Notes: generated by a model from the sequence alone, not told the origin. A stretch of 64,000 nt of DNA from Streptomyces sp. NRRL S-455 (GCF_000717875.1 NZ_JOCT01000004.1:124001-188000); one strand, 5' to 3'. Counted from the first letter of the stretch, positions 1 to 8,728 are shown. A program made the numbers and translations.

Positions 1-221
1 TTGTCCTGGCGGTCACGCTGCGAACACAACTGATCCCGATCGGTCCCGTAACGGCACTCTTACGGCTCGGTAATTAGACGTTCGAAAAATTTCCTTAGCG
101 TAGGGAATGTTTGAACGGTCCAGCCCTGTTGACTCATATGGAACACCGGGGCACCTCAGCCTCGTGGGCCTTCCGCCAGCAGTTCTCCTTCAGGAGGATC
201 ACCAGACGAAGGGAGAAGCCC

Positions 222-374
222 TTGCGCTTCGAAATCATGCACCTCGACGATGTCGACGGCACGCCCGTGGACACGACCGTCGTGGACGCCGCCTCCGTCA
301 ACCGCATCGTTCAGCAGGCCGCCGCCATCGGGCAGCGCCTGTGGATCCGCCCGGCCGAGACCACGGTCTCATAA
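222..374 (+). CDS. Small conserved hypothetical protein (50 aa)
   Basis: The reading frame encodes a 50-residue acidic protein beginning (fM)RFEIMHLDDVDG and ending RPAETTVS. I chose the TTG at 222 because a purine-rich GAAGGGAGAAG stretch sits just upstream at about 209-219. The open frame runs further upstream to a TTG at 111, but that part has no recognisable protein character. I recall very similar 50-residue proteins as conserved single-domain hypotheticals in streptomycetes; that is memory, not a search. No signal peptide, membrane segment or metal motif is visible. A strong hairpin follows the stop, so it is probably transcribed alone. Function unknown. Confidence 0.6.
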   Translation: MRFEIMHLDDVDGTPVDTTVVDAASVNRIVQQAAAIGQRLWIRPAETTVS

Positions 375-400
375 CGCGCGCGGCTCTCCCCCACACCTCT

Positions 401-437
401 CAGCCCCCCCGCCCGGCATCGGCCGCGCGGGGGGCTG
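401..437 (+). terminator. Hairpin after the 50-aa gene
   Basis: CAGCCCCCC at 401 pairs with GGGGGGCTG ending at 437 around a GC-rich loop, 26 bases after the stop codon at 374. No T run follows, which is usual for streptomycete terminators. Confidence 0.6.
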
Positions 438-506
438 AGCTGTTGCGGACCGTCGTGACCAGGGGCGTACTGGCTTGAGGGGGTCGGTGAGAGCGAGAAC
501 AGGACG

Positions 507-2606
507 GTGGAGCACATGTCCGTTGCGGGCCGGTCGAAAGAGAAGCTGCACGAGCAGGCCGCCGCCGAGGCCGCGCGGCGATACGAGGACTCCACCGCGG
601 AGCGCGAGCGGGTCGAGGGCCGGCTGGCGGCCGGTGTCCGGTTCCCGGACGCCCCTGACGCCCTCGCCGCCCGCGCCGACCGGATCCTCGACCGGGGCGG
701 TCTGTCGCCCTCGGCGGTCGTGGCGGACATCCACCGGGAGGCCATGGACCTGCCCCAAGCCAACGAACGCGTCATCGACCTGTCCAACGAACTGCAGGCC
801 TGGAGCTTCCTGCCGCGCGGAGTGCGGGCCGGGGCCACGGTCGCCCGGATCACCCTGCGCCGCGACGGCCGTGAGCTTCCGCACGGCACGGGTTTCATGG
901 TGTCGCCACGGCTGATGATGACCAACCACCATGTCCTGCCCGACGAGGACTTCGCCCGCCAGTGCTTCGCGGAGTTCAACGCCCAGGTCACCGTCGACAA
1001 CGTGCCCGACGCCGCCGTCCGCCTGGAGTTCGACCCGGGCAGCTTCTTCGCCGCCGACCGGCGGCTGGACTTCGCCCTGGTGGCCGTCACGCCCGCCCAG
1101 GACGGCCTCCCGCCGGGCGAGATCTTCGGCTGGAACCGGCTCAGCGTGCAGCTCGGCAAGCTGGTGCTCGGCGAGAAGGTGAACATCATCGGTCACCCGG
1201 ACGGACGGCTCAAGGAGATCGTGCTGCGCGACAACGCGGTGCTGGTGCGGCTCGACGATTTCGTCCACTACAGAACGGACACGCGCCCCGGCAACTCGGG
1301 CTCCCCCGTCTTCAACGACCAGTGGGAGGTCGTGGCCCTGCACCACAGCGGCGTGCCGAAGAGGGACGACCAGGGGCGTGTCCTGCGGCAGGACGGCCGG
1401 CCCTGGCAGCCGGGCGACGGCGACGACGCGATCGACTGGGTCGCCAACGAGGGCGTTCGCATCAGCTCCGTCCTGAGGCACCTGGCCGGGCTGGACCTCG
1501 CCCCGGGGCGGCGGGCACTGCTGGCCGAGATGGGACCGGACTCCGGCCTTGACCAGAGCGTGGCCGCCCCCGCGCCTCAGCCCGAGCACACCACTCCGGA
1601 CGTACCCGGCGTCACGGCCCCGACGGTCCCCGCCGTCCCGGTGACCGTGCCCATGACGGTGAGCGAGACCCGGTCGCAGCCCCCGAAGAAGGGACGTCCG
1701 GCGCGGAGTACCGCGTTCGGCGGCCGCAGGCACCTGGTCTTCCTGCACGGCAGGGACCAGCAGGGCAAGGAGCCCGACGACCTCCGCCGGAACTGGACGG
1801 CCGGCCTGAACCGCGGACTGACCCTCGCCTCGCTGCCCCCGCTCGACCCGGACGACGTGTGGTTCCCGTTCTACGGCACGAGACTGGCCGGCCTCGTGAG
1901 CGGACGGGAGAGCACGGCCGAGGCCGTCGGCCTCGACCAGGTGAACGCCGCCGCTGCCGCCGAGGTCTTCGCCGCCGAGTCACCCACCGGCTCCTACGAG
2001 CAGCTGCTCTACGAGGCGGCCGCCCGGGCCGGTATGCCCCAGGACGGTCCGGCGACCACGGAGGGATTCGGGGCGGGCCTGGTCGGCGCGCTGCACCGGC
2101 CGCTGAGCTGGCTCGCCACCCGGTCCGACGTGGACGAGTGGACCATCGCCACGTTCCTGCGGGACGTCGACCTGTACCTCGGCGACAGTGCCGTGCGCCA
2201 GTCCGTGCTGGACAGCGTCATGGAGACCATGCCCGCCACGGGTGAAGTGGTGCTGGTCACGCACAGCCTGGGCACCGTCGTCGGCATGGACCTGCTGACC
2301 CGGCTCCCCGACGGCCTCGATCCGGTCCTGCTCGTCACCGCGGGCAGTCCGTTGGGGCTGGACGGCGTCAACGAGCGTCTCCTCGCCCGCGGCCCGCACC
2401 GGCCTCCCCGGGTGCGTGACTGGGTCAACGTCTGGTGCCCCACCGACGCGGTCGCCATCGGCTGCCCCCTGGAGGACGAGCGGTGGGGCAAGCTCACGCA
2501 GCTGGCCGTCTCCAACGGCCGCGACCGCGCCCACAAGATCGAGGAGTACCTCTCCCACCCGGGAGCGGCCGGCGCGATCGGCTCGGTGCTCACCGGCCGG
2601 AGCTGA
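507..2606 (+). CDS. Trypsin-like protease fused to an alpha/beta hydrolase
   Basis: A 699-residue two-enzyme protein. After about 115 residues of charged, probably helical sequence comes a trypsin-fold domain: TNHHV (His near 141), RRLDFALV (Asp near 188) and GNSGSP (Ser near 263). A proline-rich linker (about 345-400) leads to an alpha/beta hydrolase starting near HLVFLHG (about 408), with nucleophile elbow VTHSLGT (Ser near 586) and candidate Asp and His near 646 and 675. No signal peptide or membrane segment is seen, so it should be cytoplasmic. Start may be GTG 507 or ATG 516, nine bases apart; neither has a clearly better ribosome site. Similar protease-plus-hydrolase fusions are known among actinobacterial proteins proposed to act in conflict or signalling systems, but no partner gene is adjacent. 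Substrates unknown. Confidence 0.85.
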   Translation: MEHMSVAGRSKEKLHEQAAAEAARRYEDSTAERERVEGRLAAGVRFPDAPDALAARADRILDRGGLSPSAVVADIHREAMDLPQANERVIDLSNELQAWSFLPRGVRAGATVARITLRRDGRELPHGTGFMVSPRLMMTNHHVLPDEDFARQCFAEFNAQVTVDNVPDAAVRLEFDPGSFFAADRRLDFALVAVTPAQDGLPPGEIFGWNRLSVQLGKLVLGEKVNIIGHPDGRLKEIVLRDNAVLVRLDDFVHYRTDTRPGNSGSPVFNDQWEVVALHHSGVPKRDDQGRVLRQDGRPWQPGDGDDAIDWVANEGVRISSVLRHLAGLDLAPGRRALLAEMGPDSGLDQSVAAPAPQPEHTTPDVPGVTAPTVPAVPVTVPMTVSETRSQPPKKGRPARSTAFGGRRHLVFLHGRDQQGKEPDDLRRNWTAGLNRGLTLASLPPLDPDDVWFPFYGTRLAGLVSGRESTAEAVGLDQVNAAAAAEVFAAESPTGSYEQLLYEAAARAGMPQDGPATTEGFGAGLVGALHRPLSWLATRSDVDEWTIATFLRDVDLYLGDSAVRQSVLDSVMETMPATGEVVLVTHSLGTVVGMDLLTRLPDGLDPVLLVTAGSPLGLDGVNERLLARGPHRPPRVRDWVNVWCPTDAVAIGCPLEDERWGKLTQLAVSNGRDRAHKIEEYLSHPGAAGAIGSVLTGRS

Positions 2607-2615
2607 GGCGCCCCG

Positions 2616-3221
2616 TCAGCTCCCCTGGATCACCTGGGTGACGCCGTTGATGATCTGCTGCACGGCGATCGCGGAGAGCATCATGCCCGCGAGCCGTGTC
2701 ACCAGCACCACGCCGCCGTCCTTGATGATCCGGATGATCACCAGCGAGTAGCGCATCACCAGCCACAGCACGACGTGGATGGCGAGGATCGCCGTCCACA
2801 CCGACACCTGCGTGGCCACGCTGTGTGCCTTCTGCACGGCGAGGATGACCGACACGATCGCCCCCGGCCCGGCGAGCAACGGCATGCCCAGTGGCACGAG
2901 CGCGACGTTGACGTCCTTGGTCTGCTTCGGCTCGTCGTTCTTGCCGGTCAGCAGGTCAAGGGCGATCAGCAGGAGCAACAGCCCGCCCGCGATCATCAAC
3001 GCGGGCACGGAGACATGCAGATAGTTCAGGATCTGATGCCCCAGCAGCCCGAACACCGTGATCACCCCACCGGCGACACAGACGGCCTGAAAGGCCATCC
3101 GCTTCTGCACCTTGCCGGGCCGCCCGGCGGTGAGCGCGAGGAAGATCGGGGTGATCCCCGGGGGATCCATGATCACGAAGAGGGTGAGGAAGAGAGAGCC
3201 GAAGACGGCGAGGTCGAACAT
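2616..3221 (-). CDS. MarC/YchE-family integral membrane protein
   Basis: A 201-residue protein with about six hydrophobic segments. The first carries DPPGITPIF, the position where MarC proteins have an (N/D)P-G-xPIF signature, and the C-terminus reads LAGMMLSAIAVQQIINGV, typical of the family. Length matches MarC proteins (about 200-220 residues). The ATG at 3221 starts the first membrane helix directly; longer starts on this frame add non-hydrophobic sequence and are less likely. The role of MarC proteins is unresolved: the old link to multiple antibiotic resistance was not upheld. It stands alone, 10 bases from the convergent fusion gene. Confidence 0.85.
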   Translation of the reverse strand: MFDLAVFGSLFLTLFVIMDPPGITPIFLALTAGRPGKVQKRMAFQAVCVAGGVITVFGLLGHQILNYLHVSVPALMIAGGLLLLLIALDLLTGKNDEPKQTKDVNVALVPLGMPLLAGPGAIVSVILAVQKAHSVATQVSVWTAILAIHVVLWLVMRYSLVIIRIIKDGGVVLVTRLAGMMLSAIAVQQIINGVTQVIQGS

Positions 3222-3394
3222 GAGCGTGTGGCCTTGCGTGTGTGTGGAGCGCGAACCGCTGCCGCTGTGGCGAAACGTTCCGCATGGCGAGCGGGCACCG
3301 CCCGGCTCGAACGCAGTCGGAAGCTCGAGGGAGGGCGGGCGGGCACAGCCGGCAGCGCCGGGTGCCTGAAAAACGGACCTGCTGGAGAGATGCC

Positions 3395-4252
3395 TCAGAC
3401 CCCGCCGGCCCCGGGCACCGGAAACGCCCCGAACGCCCGCCGCGTGATCTCCCCGTACACCTCGGGATCCGTCGTGTACTCCCCGAGCACACACGTCTTC
3501 CGGCTGCCGTGATAGTCCGAGGACCCGGTCACGAGAAGCCCCAGCTCCTTCGCCAGGCCCCGCAGCCGCGCCCGTGTATCGGCATCGTGGTCCATGTGAT
3601 CGACCTCGATACCGTCCAGTCCGGCCGCGGCCATCTCGGCGATCGCGGCCTCCGGCACCGTACGTCCCCGCCTGCTCGCACCGGGGTGTGCGAACACCGC
3701 GACCCCGCCCGCGCCCTTGATCAGCCGGAGCGCCTCGAAGGGGTCGGTCTCGTGCTTCTCCACGAAGGCCCGGCCGCCGTCGGCCAGCCAGTCCTGGGTG
3801 AAGGCGTCACCGACGGTCGGCACCACACCGAGCTCCACGAGCGCGCTCGCGACATGCGGCCGTCCGACGGACCCGTCACCCGCGATCCGCGACACCTGCT
3901 CCCAGGTCACCGGAACGCCCAGCTCCTGAAGCTTGGCGATCATGCCCTGTGCCCGCGGTACCCGGTCGTCCCGCACCAGCTCCCGCTCGGCGAGCAGGGC
4001 CGGCTCCTCCGCGTCGAACAAGTAGGCCAGCATGTGCATGCTGATCCCGTCGAGCCGGCAGGACAGCTCGGCCCCGGTGACCAGCGTGATCCCTTCGGGC
4101 AGTGCGGCGATCGCCTCGGCGTGCCCACGGGTGGTGTCGTGATCGGTCAGGGCGACGACGTCCAGCCCGGCAGCGGCGGCCTTCCGCACCAGCTCGCCCG
4201 GAGCGTCGGTGCCGTCGCTGGCAGTGGAGTGGGTGTGCAGATCGATACGCAC
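3395..4252 (-). CDS. PHP-domain metal-dependent phosphoesterase
   Basis: A 285-residue polymerase-and-histidinol-phosphatase (PHP) domain protein. The metal-binding motifs are in order: DLHTHSTASDG at the N-terminus, LTDHDTT, a Glu in TGAELSC, FAHPG, and TGSSDYHG near the C-terminus. This pattern matches the TrpH/YciV group, which hydrolyses 3',5'-nucleoside bisphosphates or short oligoribonucleotides, so an RNA or nucleotide phosphatase role is the best inference. I chose the GTG at 4252 because GGAG lies about 8 bases upstream and the product then starts (fM)RIDLHTHS, as relatives do. The in-frame ATG at 4279 lacks a ribosome site. Confidence 0.88.
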   Translation of the reverse strand: MRIDLHTHSTASDGTDAPGELVRKAAAAGLDVVALTDHDTTRGHAEAIAALPEGITLVTGAELSCRLDGISMHMLAYLFDAEEPALLAERELVRDDRVPRAQGMIAKLQELGVPVTWEQVSRIAGDGSVGRPHVASALVELGVVPTVGDAFTQDWLADGGRAFVEKHETDPFEALRLIKGAGGVAVFAHPGASRRGRTVPEAAIAEMAAAGLDGIEVDHMDHDADTRARLRGLAKELGLLVTGSSDYHGSRKTCVLGEYTTDPEVYGEITRRAFGAFPVPGAGGV

Positions 4253-4400
4253 GACACGAACTCCAGACACGGACGACATGAACAGGGCTGCTCAAGGATA
4301 ACCACATTTTCAACGCCCGATGTCACACCTGAACCCACCATGCGCCCCCTACAAGAACACCCCCGAGGGACGCGGGGCCGTGTTCATACGCGACGTCATA

Positions 4401-4446
4401 TGCGACTCCGCCGCGTGGGGCGCGACCAGCCACAGCGCAGCCGCAG
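4401..4446 (+). repeat. Dispersed streptomycete intergenic repeat, copy A
   Basis: The block containing TCCGCCGCGTGGGGCGCGAC followed by CAGCCACAGCGCA nearly matches, in the opposite orientation, a block at 21316-21360, and shares its GCGCGA-CA-GC-ACA part with 13316-13356. I recognise this as a very common intergenic sequence of Streptomyces chromosomes. Its function is unknown. Confidence 0.65.
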
Positions 4447-4482
4447 CCCGCCGATACACCGCACCCCGACCCCGCCCGGGCG

Positions 4483-5124
4483 CTATGGCTGCAGCAGGCG
4501 CGGCGACAACGCCCCGCACGGCACCAGCTCGACCTCGGCCCCGGCATCCCGCAGATCCGCCAGCACCAACTCGTCGTACATCAACAGCCCCGACTGCTCG
4601 GGCCACACCACGGCCCACAGCCACATCCCCAGCGCCTCCCCCGCGAACACCGCCCGGTCGTCCGGCGCCCCGGACACATGCCACAGCGGCGTCGGCCGCC
4701 CCGCGGCCAGCACCTTCGCCTGAGCCGGCTTCCCGACGTCCATGTACGGCCCGGGATCCGGCCCGTCGATCCCCGCGTACCGCGCCCCGAGCCCGACACC
4801 CAGCTCCTCGGCCACCAGGATCAACTCGCCCACCCCGCCGAGCGGTCCGGGTCCGGTGCAGGCCACCGCCGTCGCGCGCCCGCCCGTGCGGTCGTCCCCC
4901 GCGCAGGCCACCCCGGTGAACAGCCACCCCACCGGCAGGGGCCACGGCATCCACACCGGCACCTGCGTGCGGTGCACCACGACGGTGAGGGCGTCGACGC
5001 TGGGCGGTATCACGGGCTGCACCGGATGGACGGTGCCGTGCACATCGCACTGCCACGAGTCGGAGAAGAGGCCGGGAGCCCTGACCCGGCCACCGCACTT
5101 CGGGCAACTGGGTTCGCCCCTCAT
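4483..5124 (-). CDS. Zinc-ribbon hypothetical protein (213 aa)
   Basis: The product begins MRGEPSCPKCGGRVRAPG, a CxxC that with the later CDVHG could form half of a zinc ribbon. The remainder is rich in Gly, Pro and Trp (WMPWPLPVGW, GMWLWAVVWPEQ) with alternating hydrophobic strands but no clear transmembrane helix. I recall this as a conserved streptomycete family of unknown function lying between the PHP gene and an MFS gene; I cannot assign an activity. It reads away from the MFS transporter and may share a divergent control region of about 170 bases. Confidence 0.75.
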   Translation of the reverse strand: MRGEPSCPKCGGRVRAPGLFSDSWQCDVHGTVHPVQPVIPPSVDALTVVVHRTQVPVWMPWPLPVGWLFTGVACAGDDRTGGRATAVACTGPGPLGGVGELILVAEELGVGLGARYAGIDGPDPGPYMDVGKPAQAKVLAAGRPTPLWHVSGAPDDRAVFAGEALGMWLWAVVWPEQSGLLMYDELVLADLRDAGAEVELVPCGALSPRLLQP

Positions 5125-5220
5125 AGGGCCCCACGGTCCTACCCCCGCCCCGCCGCGTCAAGGACGATCACCCAACCGGACGGAACCCTTCACGCCCACA
5201 TTAGATGTATGTTGCATTAA

Positions 5221-5233
5221 TTAGCCTAGCTAA
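5221..5233. promoter_or_regulatory. Candidate operator upstream of the MFS gene
   Basis: TTAGC-CTA-GCTAA is an inverted repeat with 5-base arms in an unusually AT-rich stretch (about 5201-5245) of a high-GC genome, 59 bases before the ATG. A poor TTGCAT (-35 like) lies at 5212. The layout suits a repressor of the MarR or TetR type. No regulator gene is adjacent. Confidence 0.4.
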
Positions 5234-5291
5234 CTTAGCATGTGCATGTACCAATCATCTCCGTCTCTCGGATCTCGGAAAGGGAGCAAGC

Positions 5292-6515
5292 ATGGACCCC
5301 CTCGATGCCGGAACGGGCGGCCTCCTGAAGCAGCCCAAGTCCGTGTGGGCGACAGCCGGGGCGTCTGTCGTCGCCTTCATGGGCATCGGGCTGGTCGACC
5401 CGATCCTGCCGTCCATCGCCCAGGGCCTGCACGCCACGGCGAGCCAGGTCTCCCTGCTCTTCACCTCGTACTTCCTCATCACCGCCGTCGCGATGCTGGT
5501 GACCGGCTTCGTCTCCAGTCGCATCGGCGGCCGCAAGACCCTGCTGCTCGGCCTCGCGTTCGTCGTGGTGTTCGCCGGACTCGCGGGCACCTCCGGCTCC
5601 GTCGGCGAACTGGTCGGATTCCGGGCGGGCTGGGGCCTCGGCAACGCGCTGTTCGTCTCGACGGCCCTCGCGGTCATCGTCGGCGCGGCGGCCGGCGGCA
5701 GCGCCGCGGCCATCCTGCTCTACGAATCGGCGCTGGGTCTCGGCATGGCCTGCGGCCCGCTGCTGGGCGCCCTGCTCGGCGACGCCAGCTGGCGCTACCC
5801 GTTCTTCGGTACCGCGTTCCTGATGGCTGTCGGCTTCCTGTGCATCACGGTGTTCCTGAAGGAGCAGCCCAAGCCGGCCCGCAAGACCTCGCTCCTGGAA
5901 CCGGTCAAGGCCCTGGGCCACGGCGGCCTGGCCTCGGCCGCGGTCTCGGCGTTCTTCTACAACTACACGTTCTTCACCGTGCTGGCCTTCACGCCGTTCG
6001 TGCTGGACATGAGCCCGTACCGGTCGGGCGCGGTCTTCTTCGCCTGGGGCGTGCTGCTCGCCGTCTTCTCGGTGATCGTGGCGCCGCGGCTGCAGAAGCG
6101 GTTCGGTTCGCTGAAGGTGCTCGGCGGTTCGCTGGTGCTGCTCGCGGCCGACGTGCTCGTGCTCGGCTACGGCTCCCACACCGCGGCCGTCGTCTGCACG
6201 ATCCTGTCCGGCGCCTTCATCGGCGTGAACAACACCGTCTACACCGAACTGGCCCTCGGCGTCTCGGACGCGCCCCGGCCGGTGGCGAGCGCGGGCTACA
6301 ACTTCGTCCGCTGGTTCGCGGCGGCCGCCGCCCCGTACTTCGCGCCGAAGATCGAGGAGTGGACCGACATCCACATCCCCTTCCTGGTGGCGGCCGTCAC
6401 CGCGATCGTGGGCGCCGGGGTGGTCGTCGTGCGGCGGAAGGCCCTCACGCGGGAAGCCGAGGAGCTCCAGACCCGGCACACGGCCGAGGACAGTGTCGCC
6501 GTCTTCGCCAACTGA
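5292..6515 (+). CDS. MFS drug/metabolite exporter
   Basis: A 407-residue major facilitator with about twelve hydrophobic segments. The N-terminal half has GIGLVDPILPSIA in helix 1 and a degenerate motif A at GFVSSRIGGRKTLLLG in the loop between helices 2 and 3, as in 12-helix DHA1-type proton/drug antiporters. The central loop (KEQPKPARKTSLLEP) separates the two halves, and the tail is charged and cytoplasmic. ATG 5292 has AGGGAG 6 bases upstream; longer frames toward 5205 add unlikely sequence across the AT-rich control region. A palindrome lies in the upstream region. Substrate unknown. Confidence 0.88.
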   Translation: MDPLDAGTGGLLKQPKSVWATAGASVVAFMGIGLVDPILPSIAQGLHATASQVSLLFTSYFLITAVAMLVTGFVSSRIGGRKTLLLGLAFVVVFAGLAGTSGSVGELVGFRAGWGLGNALFVSTALAVIVGAAAGGSAAAILLYESALGLGMACGPLLGALLGDASWRYPFFGTAFLMAVGFLCITVFLKEQPKPARKTSLLEPVKALGHGGLASAAVSAFFYNYTFFTVLAFTPFVLDMSPYRSGAVFFAWGVLLAVFSVIVAPRLQKRFGSLKVLGGSLVLLAADVLVLGYGSHTAAVVCTILSGAFIGVNNTVYTELALGVSDAPRPVASAGYNFVRWFAAAAAPYFAPKIEEWTDIHIPFLVAAVTAIVGAGVVVVRRKALTREAEELQTRHTAEDSVAVFAN

Positions 6516-6545
6516 GGCTTTCCGGCCAGGGTTTGGTGAGCTTCC

Positions 6546-7130
6546 TCACTCCAGCGGGACGGACTTCCGGGACGGATCCCGGAGGTCCGTCCCCTGGTTC
6601 AGCCACCGCTCGTGGAGCGCCTGGGCGCCGTGCACGCGCTTGAAGGCGGCCTCGTTCGGGGTCATCGGCAGCAGCGGCAGGAACCGCACGGGGTCGAGGG
6701 GCTCGTCGAGCTCCAGATCCTCGACCAGTCCGCCCGGCTCGGCGACGAGGACCGAGGTGAAGGGAGCTCCGGGCCACAGCGGCTCCCCTACGTCGAGGGA
6801 GGCGCCAGGAGCCACGATCAGGCCCTCCACCTGCGGAGACGCGGCGAGCACGGCGAGCGGGCGGAGCACCTTGCCGGTGTCGGCGGCCCCGGAGCGGACC
6901 GAGAGGACCAGCTCGGCGCGCGGGCCCTTGACCGGGTCGGCGACGACGGCCGTGGGGTCCGTCATGGGGTGCGCGGACATGCCGAGCGTGGCGTAGCGGA
7001 CGATGTCGCCCTCCTGGAAGCGGAGCACCTCGATGCGGTCCGTGCCGAGGAAGGTGACCGCCGCGCGTGCGTCCGGTTCGCCCAGCGCCGTACGCAACCG
7101 GGCCTCGACCAGAGGAAGAACATCTGCCAT
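6546..7130 (-). CDS. Suppressor-of-fused (SUFU) domain protein
   Basis: A 194-residue soluble protein beginning MADVLPLVEARLRTALGEPD. The pattern of a short N-terminal helix, a strand run (AAVTFLGTDRIEVLRF), YATLGMSAHPM, RAELVLSV and LLPMTPNEAAFKR fits bacterial SUFU-like domains, which often appear as immunity or adaptor proteins, but here there is no adjacent toxin. Start at ATG 7130. Convergent with the MFS gene, 30 bases apart. Biochemical role unknown; family assignment is by pattern. Confidence 0.7.
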   Translation of the reverse strand: MADVLPLVEARLRTALGEPDARAAVTFLGTDRIEVLRFQEGDIVRYATLGMSAHPMTDPTAVVADPVKGPRAELVLSVRSGAADTGKVLRPLAVLAASPQVEGLIVAPGASLDVGEPLWPGAPFTSVLVAEPGGLVEDLELDEPLDPVRFLPLLPMTPNEAAFKRVHGAQALHERWLNQGTDLRDPSRKSVPLE

Positions 7131-7586
7131 GCGGCGAGCATAGAACTCGTCAGTAGCGGGCAAACAAGCGCCTTGACGTCGGGCGGCTGATACTCTTACC
7201 CGGTGGTTCGGGGCAGCACGCAGAAGCGTCGCGATCAAGCCCCGACGCCGATGGAACTCCCTTACGAGGGACCGGCCGGAGGAGGTGGGACTGCAATGGA
7301 TCGAAGTCGACCGTGCAGTAGCACCACGCTCTTCCCGCCGCTGACGTAGCTGTTCTGGCTTTTGCCGGCTGCCACCTCTCGCACTCGCCTCACCGCGGAA
7401 GAGCGCTTCGTTTCGCATTACCTGATCTGCCTCAGTAGCTGAATCAGTAACGAATCTCGCCACCGCGACGGTGCGGTGCTCCCCGCTTTGTGGACGTGCC
7501 AAACATCCTCGGTCCCGACGTCCTCATTCCGGGTAGTTCCACCCGTCGCCGGCGCCTTTCGTTGCCCGCCCGCGAAGGAGCCCGCC
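7131..7586. other. 456-base divergent intergenic region before corA
   Basis: This region separates the SUFU-like gene (reading left) from corA (reading right). No coding frame in it looks real. It holds a strong hairpin at 7284-7325 and a competing partner at 7372-7378, described separately, and a TTGACG at 7173 that could be a -35 element but has no well-placed -10. The distance from any promoter near 7190 to the corA start implies a long untranslated leader. Confidence 0.5.
7282..7378 (+). promoter_or_regulatory. Structured corA leader with two competing helices
   Basis: GGTG (7284-7287) and ACTGCA (7290-7295) pair with TGCAGT (7314-7319) and CACC (7322-7325), leaving a small GG/AG internal loop. 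The same GAGGTGG (7282-7288) is also perfectly complementary to CCACCTC (7372-7378). The two pairings cannot coexist, which is the architecture of a riboswitch or attenuator. I do not recognise the ykoK/M-box magnesium riboswitch consensus. Seen by eye, not folded computationally. Confidence 0.4.
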
Positions 7587-8705
7587 ATGTCGATGATCCG
7601 CGACCTGCGCGCCGTCGTCCGTCCGTCCCGTGTGTCGCTGCGCAAGGAGAGTGGGCCGTACGACACCACCCGCAGCCCCGCGACGCCCTCGGCCGTCGTC
7701 GACTGCGCCGTCTACCGGGACGGCCGCCGCATCGAGACCGAGACCCCGCTGACCCCGCACGAGGCGGTGCGCCTGGTGCGCCGCGACGGGGGCTTCGTGT
7801 GGATCGGCCTGCACGAGCCCACCGAGGCCGAATTCGCCGGTATCGCCAGCGAGTTCGGGCTGCACCCGCTGGCCGTGGAGGACGCCGTCCAGGCCCACCA
7901 GCGGCCCAAGCTGGAGCGCTACGACGACTCGCTGTTCACGGTCTTCAAGACCATCCACTACGTCGAGCACGACCAGCTCGACGCCAACAGCGAGGTCGTC
8001 GAGTCCGGCGAGGTCATGTGCTTCACCGGACGGGACTTCTTCATCACCGTCCGGCACGGCGGAAAGGGCTCCCTGCGCGCCCTCAGGCACCGCCTCCAGG
8101 ACGACCCCGAGCTGCTGGCCAAGGGCCCCTCGGCGGTGCTGCACGCCATCGCCGACCACGTCGTCGACGGGTACATCGCGGTCGCCGACGCGGTGCAGGA
8201 CGACATCGACGAGGTCGAGATCGAGGTGTTCTCCCCGGGCCGCCGCAAGGGCACACCGCGCGGCACGGATGCCGGCCGGATCTACCAACTCAAGCGCGAG
8301 GTGCTGGAGTTCAAGCGGGCCGTGTCGCCGCTGCTGCGGCCCATGCAGCTGCTGAGCGAGCGTCCGATGCGGCTGGTCGACCCGGACATCCAGAAGTACT
8401 TCCGGGACGTCGCCGACCACCTGGCCCGGGTCCAGGAGCAGGTCATCGGCTTCGACGAGCTGCTCAACTCCATCCTCCAGGCCAACCTCGCACAGGCGTC
8501 CGTGGCGCAGAACGAGGACATGCGGAAGATCACCTCGTGGGCGGCGATCATCGCCGTGCCGACGATGGTGTGCGGGGTGTACGGCATGAACTTCGACCAC
8601 ATGCCGGAGCTGCACTGGCGGTACGGCTACCCGGTGATCATGGGCATCACCGTGGCCATCTGCCTCGGCATCCACCGCACGCTCAAGCGGAACGGCTGGC
8701 TGTGA
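7587..8705 (+). CDS. corA: CorA-family magnesium/cobalt transporter
   Basis: A 372-residue CorA protein. The large N-terminal cytoplasmic alpha/beta domain (about 1-300) has the family strings WIGLHEPT, FGLHPLAVEDA, QRPKLERYDDSLF and long helices through QLKREVLEFKRAV. Two transmembrane helices end the protein, the first closing with the diagnostic YGMNF (near residue 331), whose GMN loop selects hydrated Mg2+; the second is the GYPVIMGITVAICLGI segment. Length is usual for CorA pentamers. ATG 7587 has GAAGGAG 6 bases upstream. The long leader suggests post-transcriptional control, possibly by Mg2+. A small unknown gene follows on the same strand. Confidence 0.95.
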   Translation: MSMIRDLRAVVRPSRVSLRKESGPYDTTRSPATPSAVVDCAVYRDGRRIETETPLTPHEAVRLVRRDGGFVWIGLHEPTEAEFAGIASEFGLHPLAVEDAVQAHQRPKLERYDDSLFTVFKTIHYVEHDQLDANSEVVESGEVMCFTGRDFFITVRHGGKGSLRALRHRLQDDPELLAKGPSAVLHAIADHVVDGYIAVADAVQDDIDEVEIEVFSPGRRKGTPRGTDAGRIYQLKREVLEFKRAVSPLLRPMQLLSERPMRLVDPDIQKYFRDVADHLARVQEQVIGFDELLNSILQANLAQASVAQNEDMRKITSWAAIIAVPTMVCGVYGMNFDHMPELHWRYGYPVIMGITVAICLGIHRTLKRNGWL

Positions 8706-8728
8706 GCGGCCTGGATAGGCTGAGCCCC

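Noticed and set aside
5221..5239. Iron box (DmdR/IdeR) upstream of the MFS gene
   Set aside because: The TTAGCCTAGCTAA core resembles part of an iron box, but the flanking positions do not fit and the gene is not an iron transporter by sequence.
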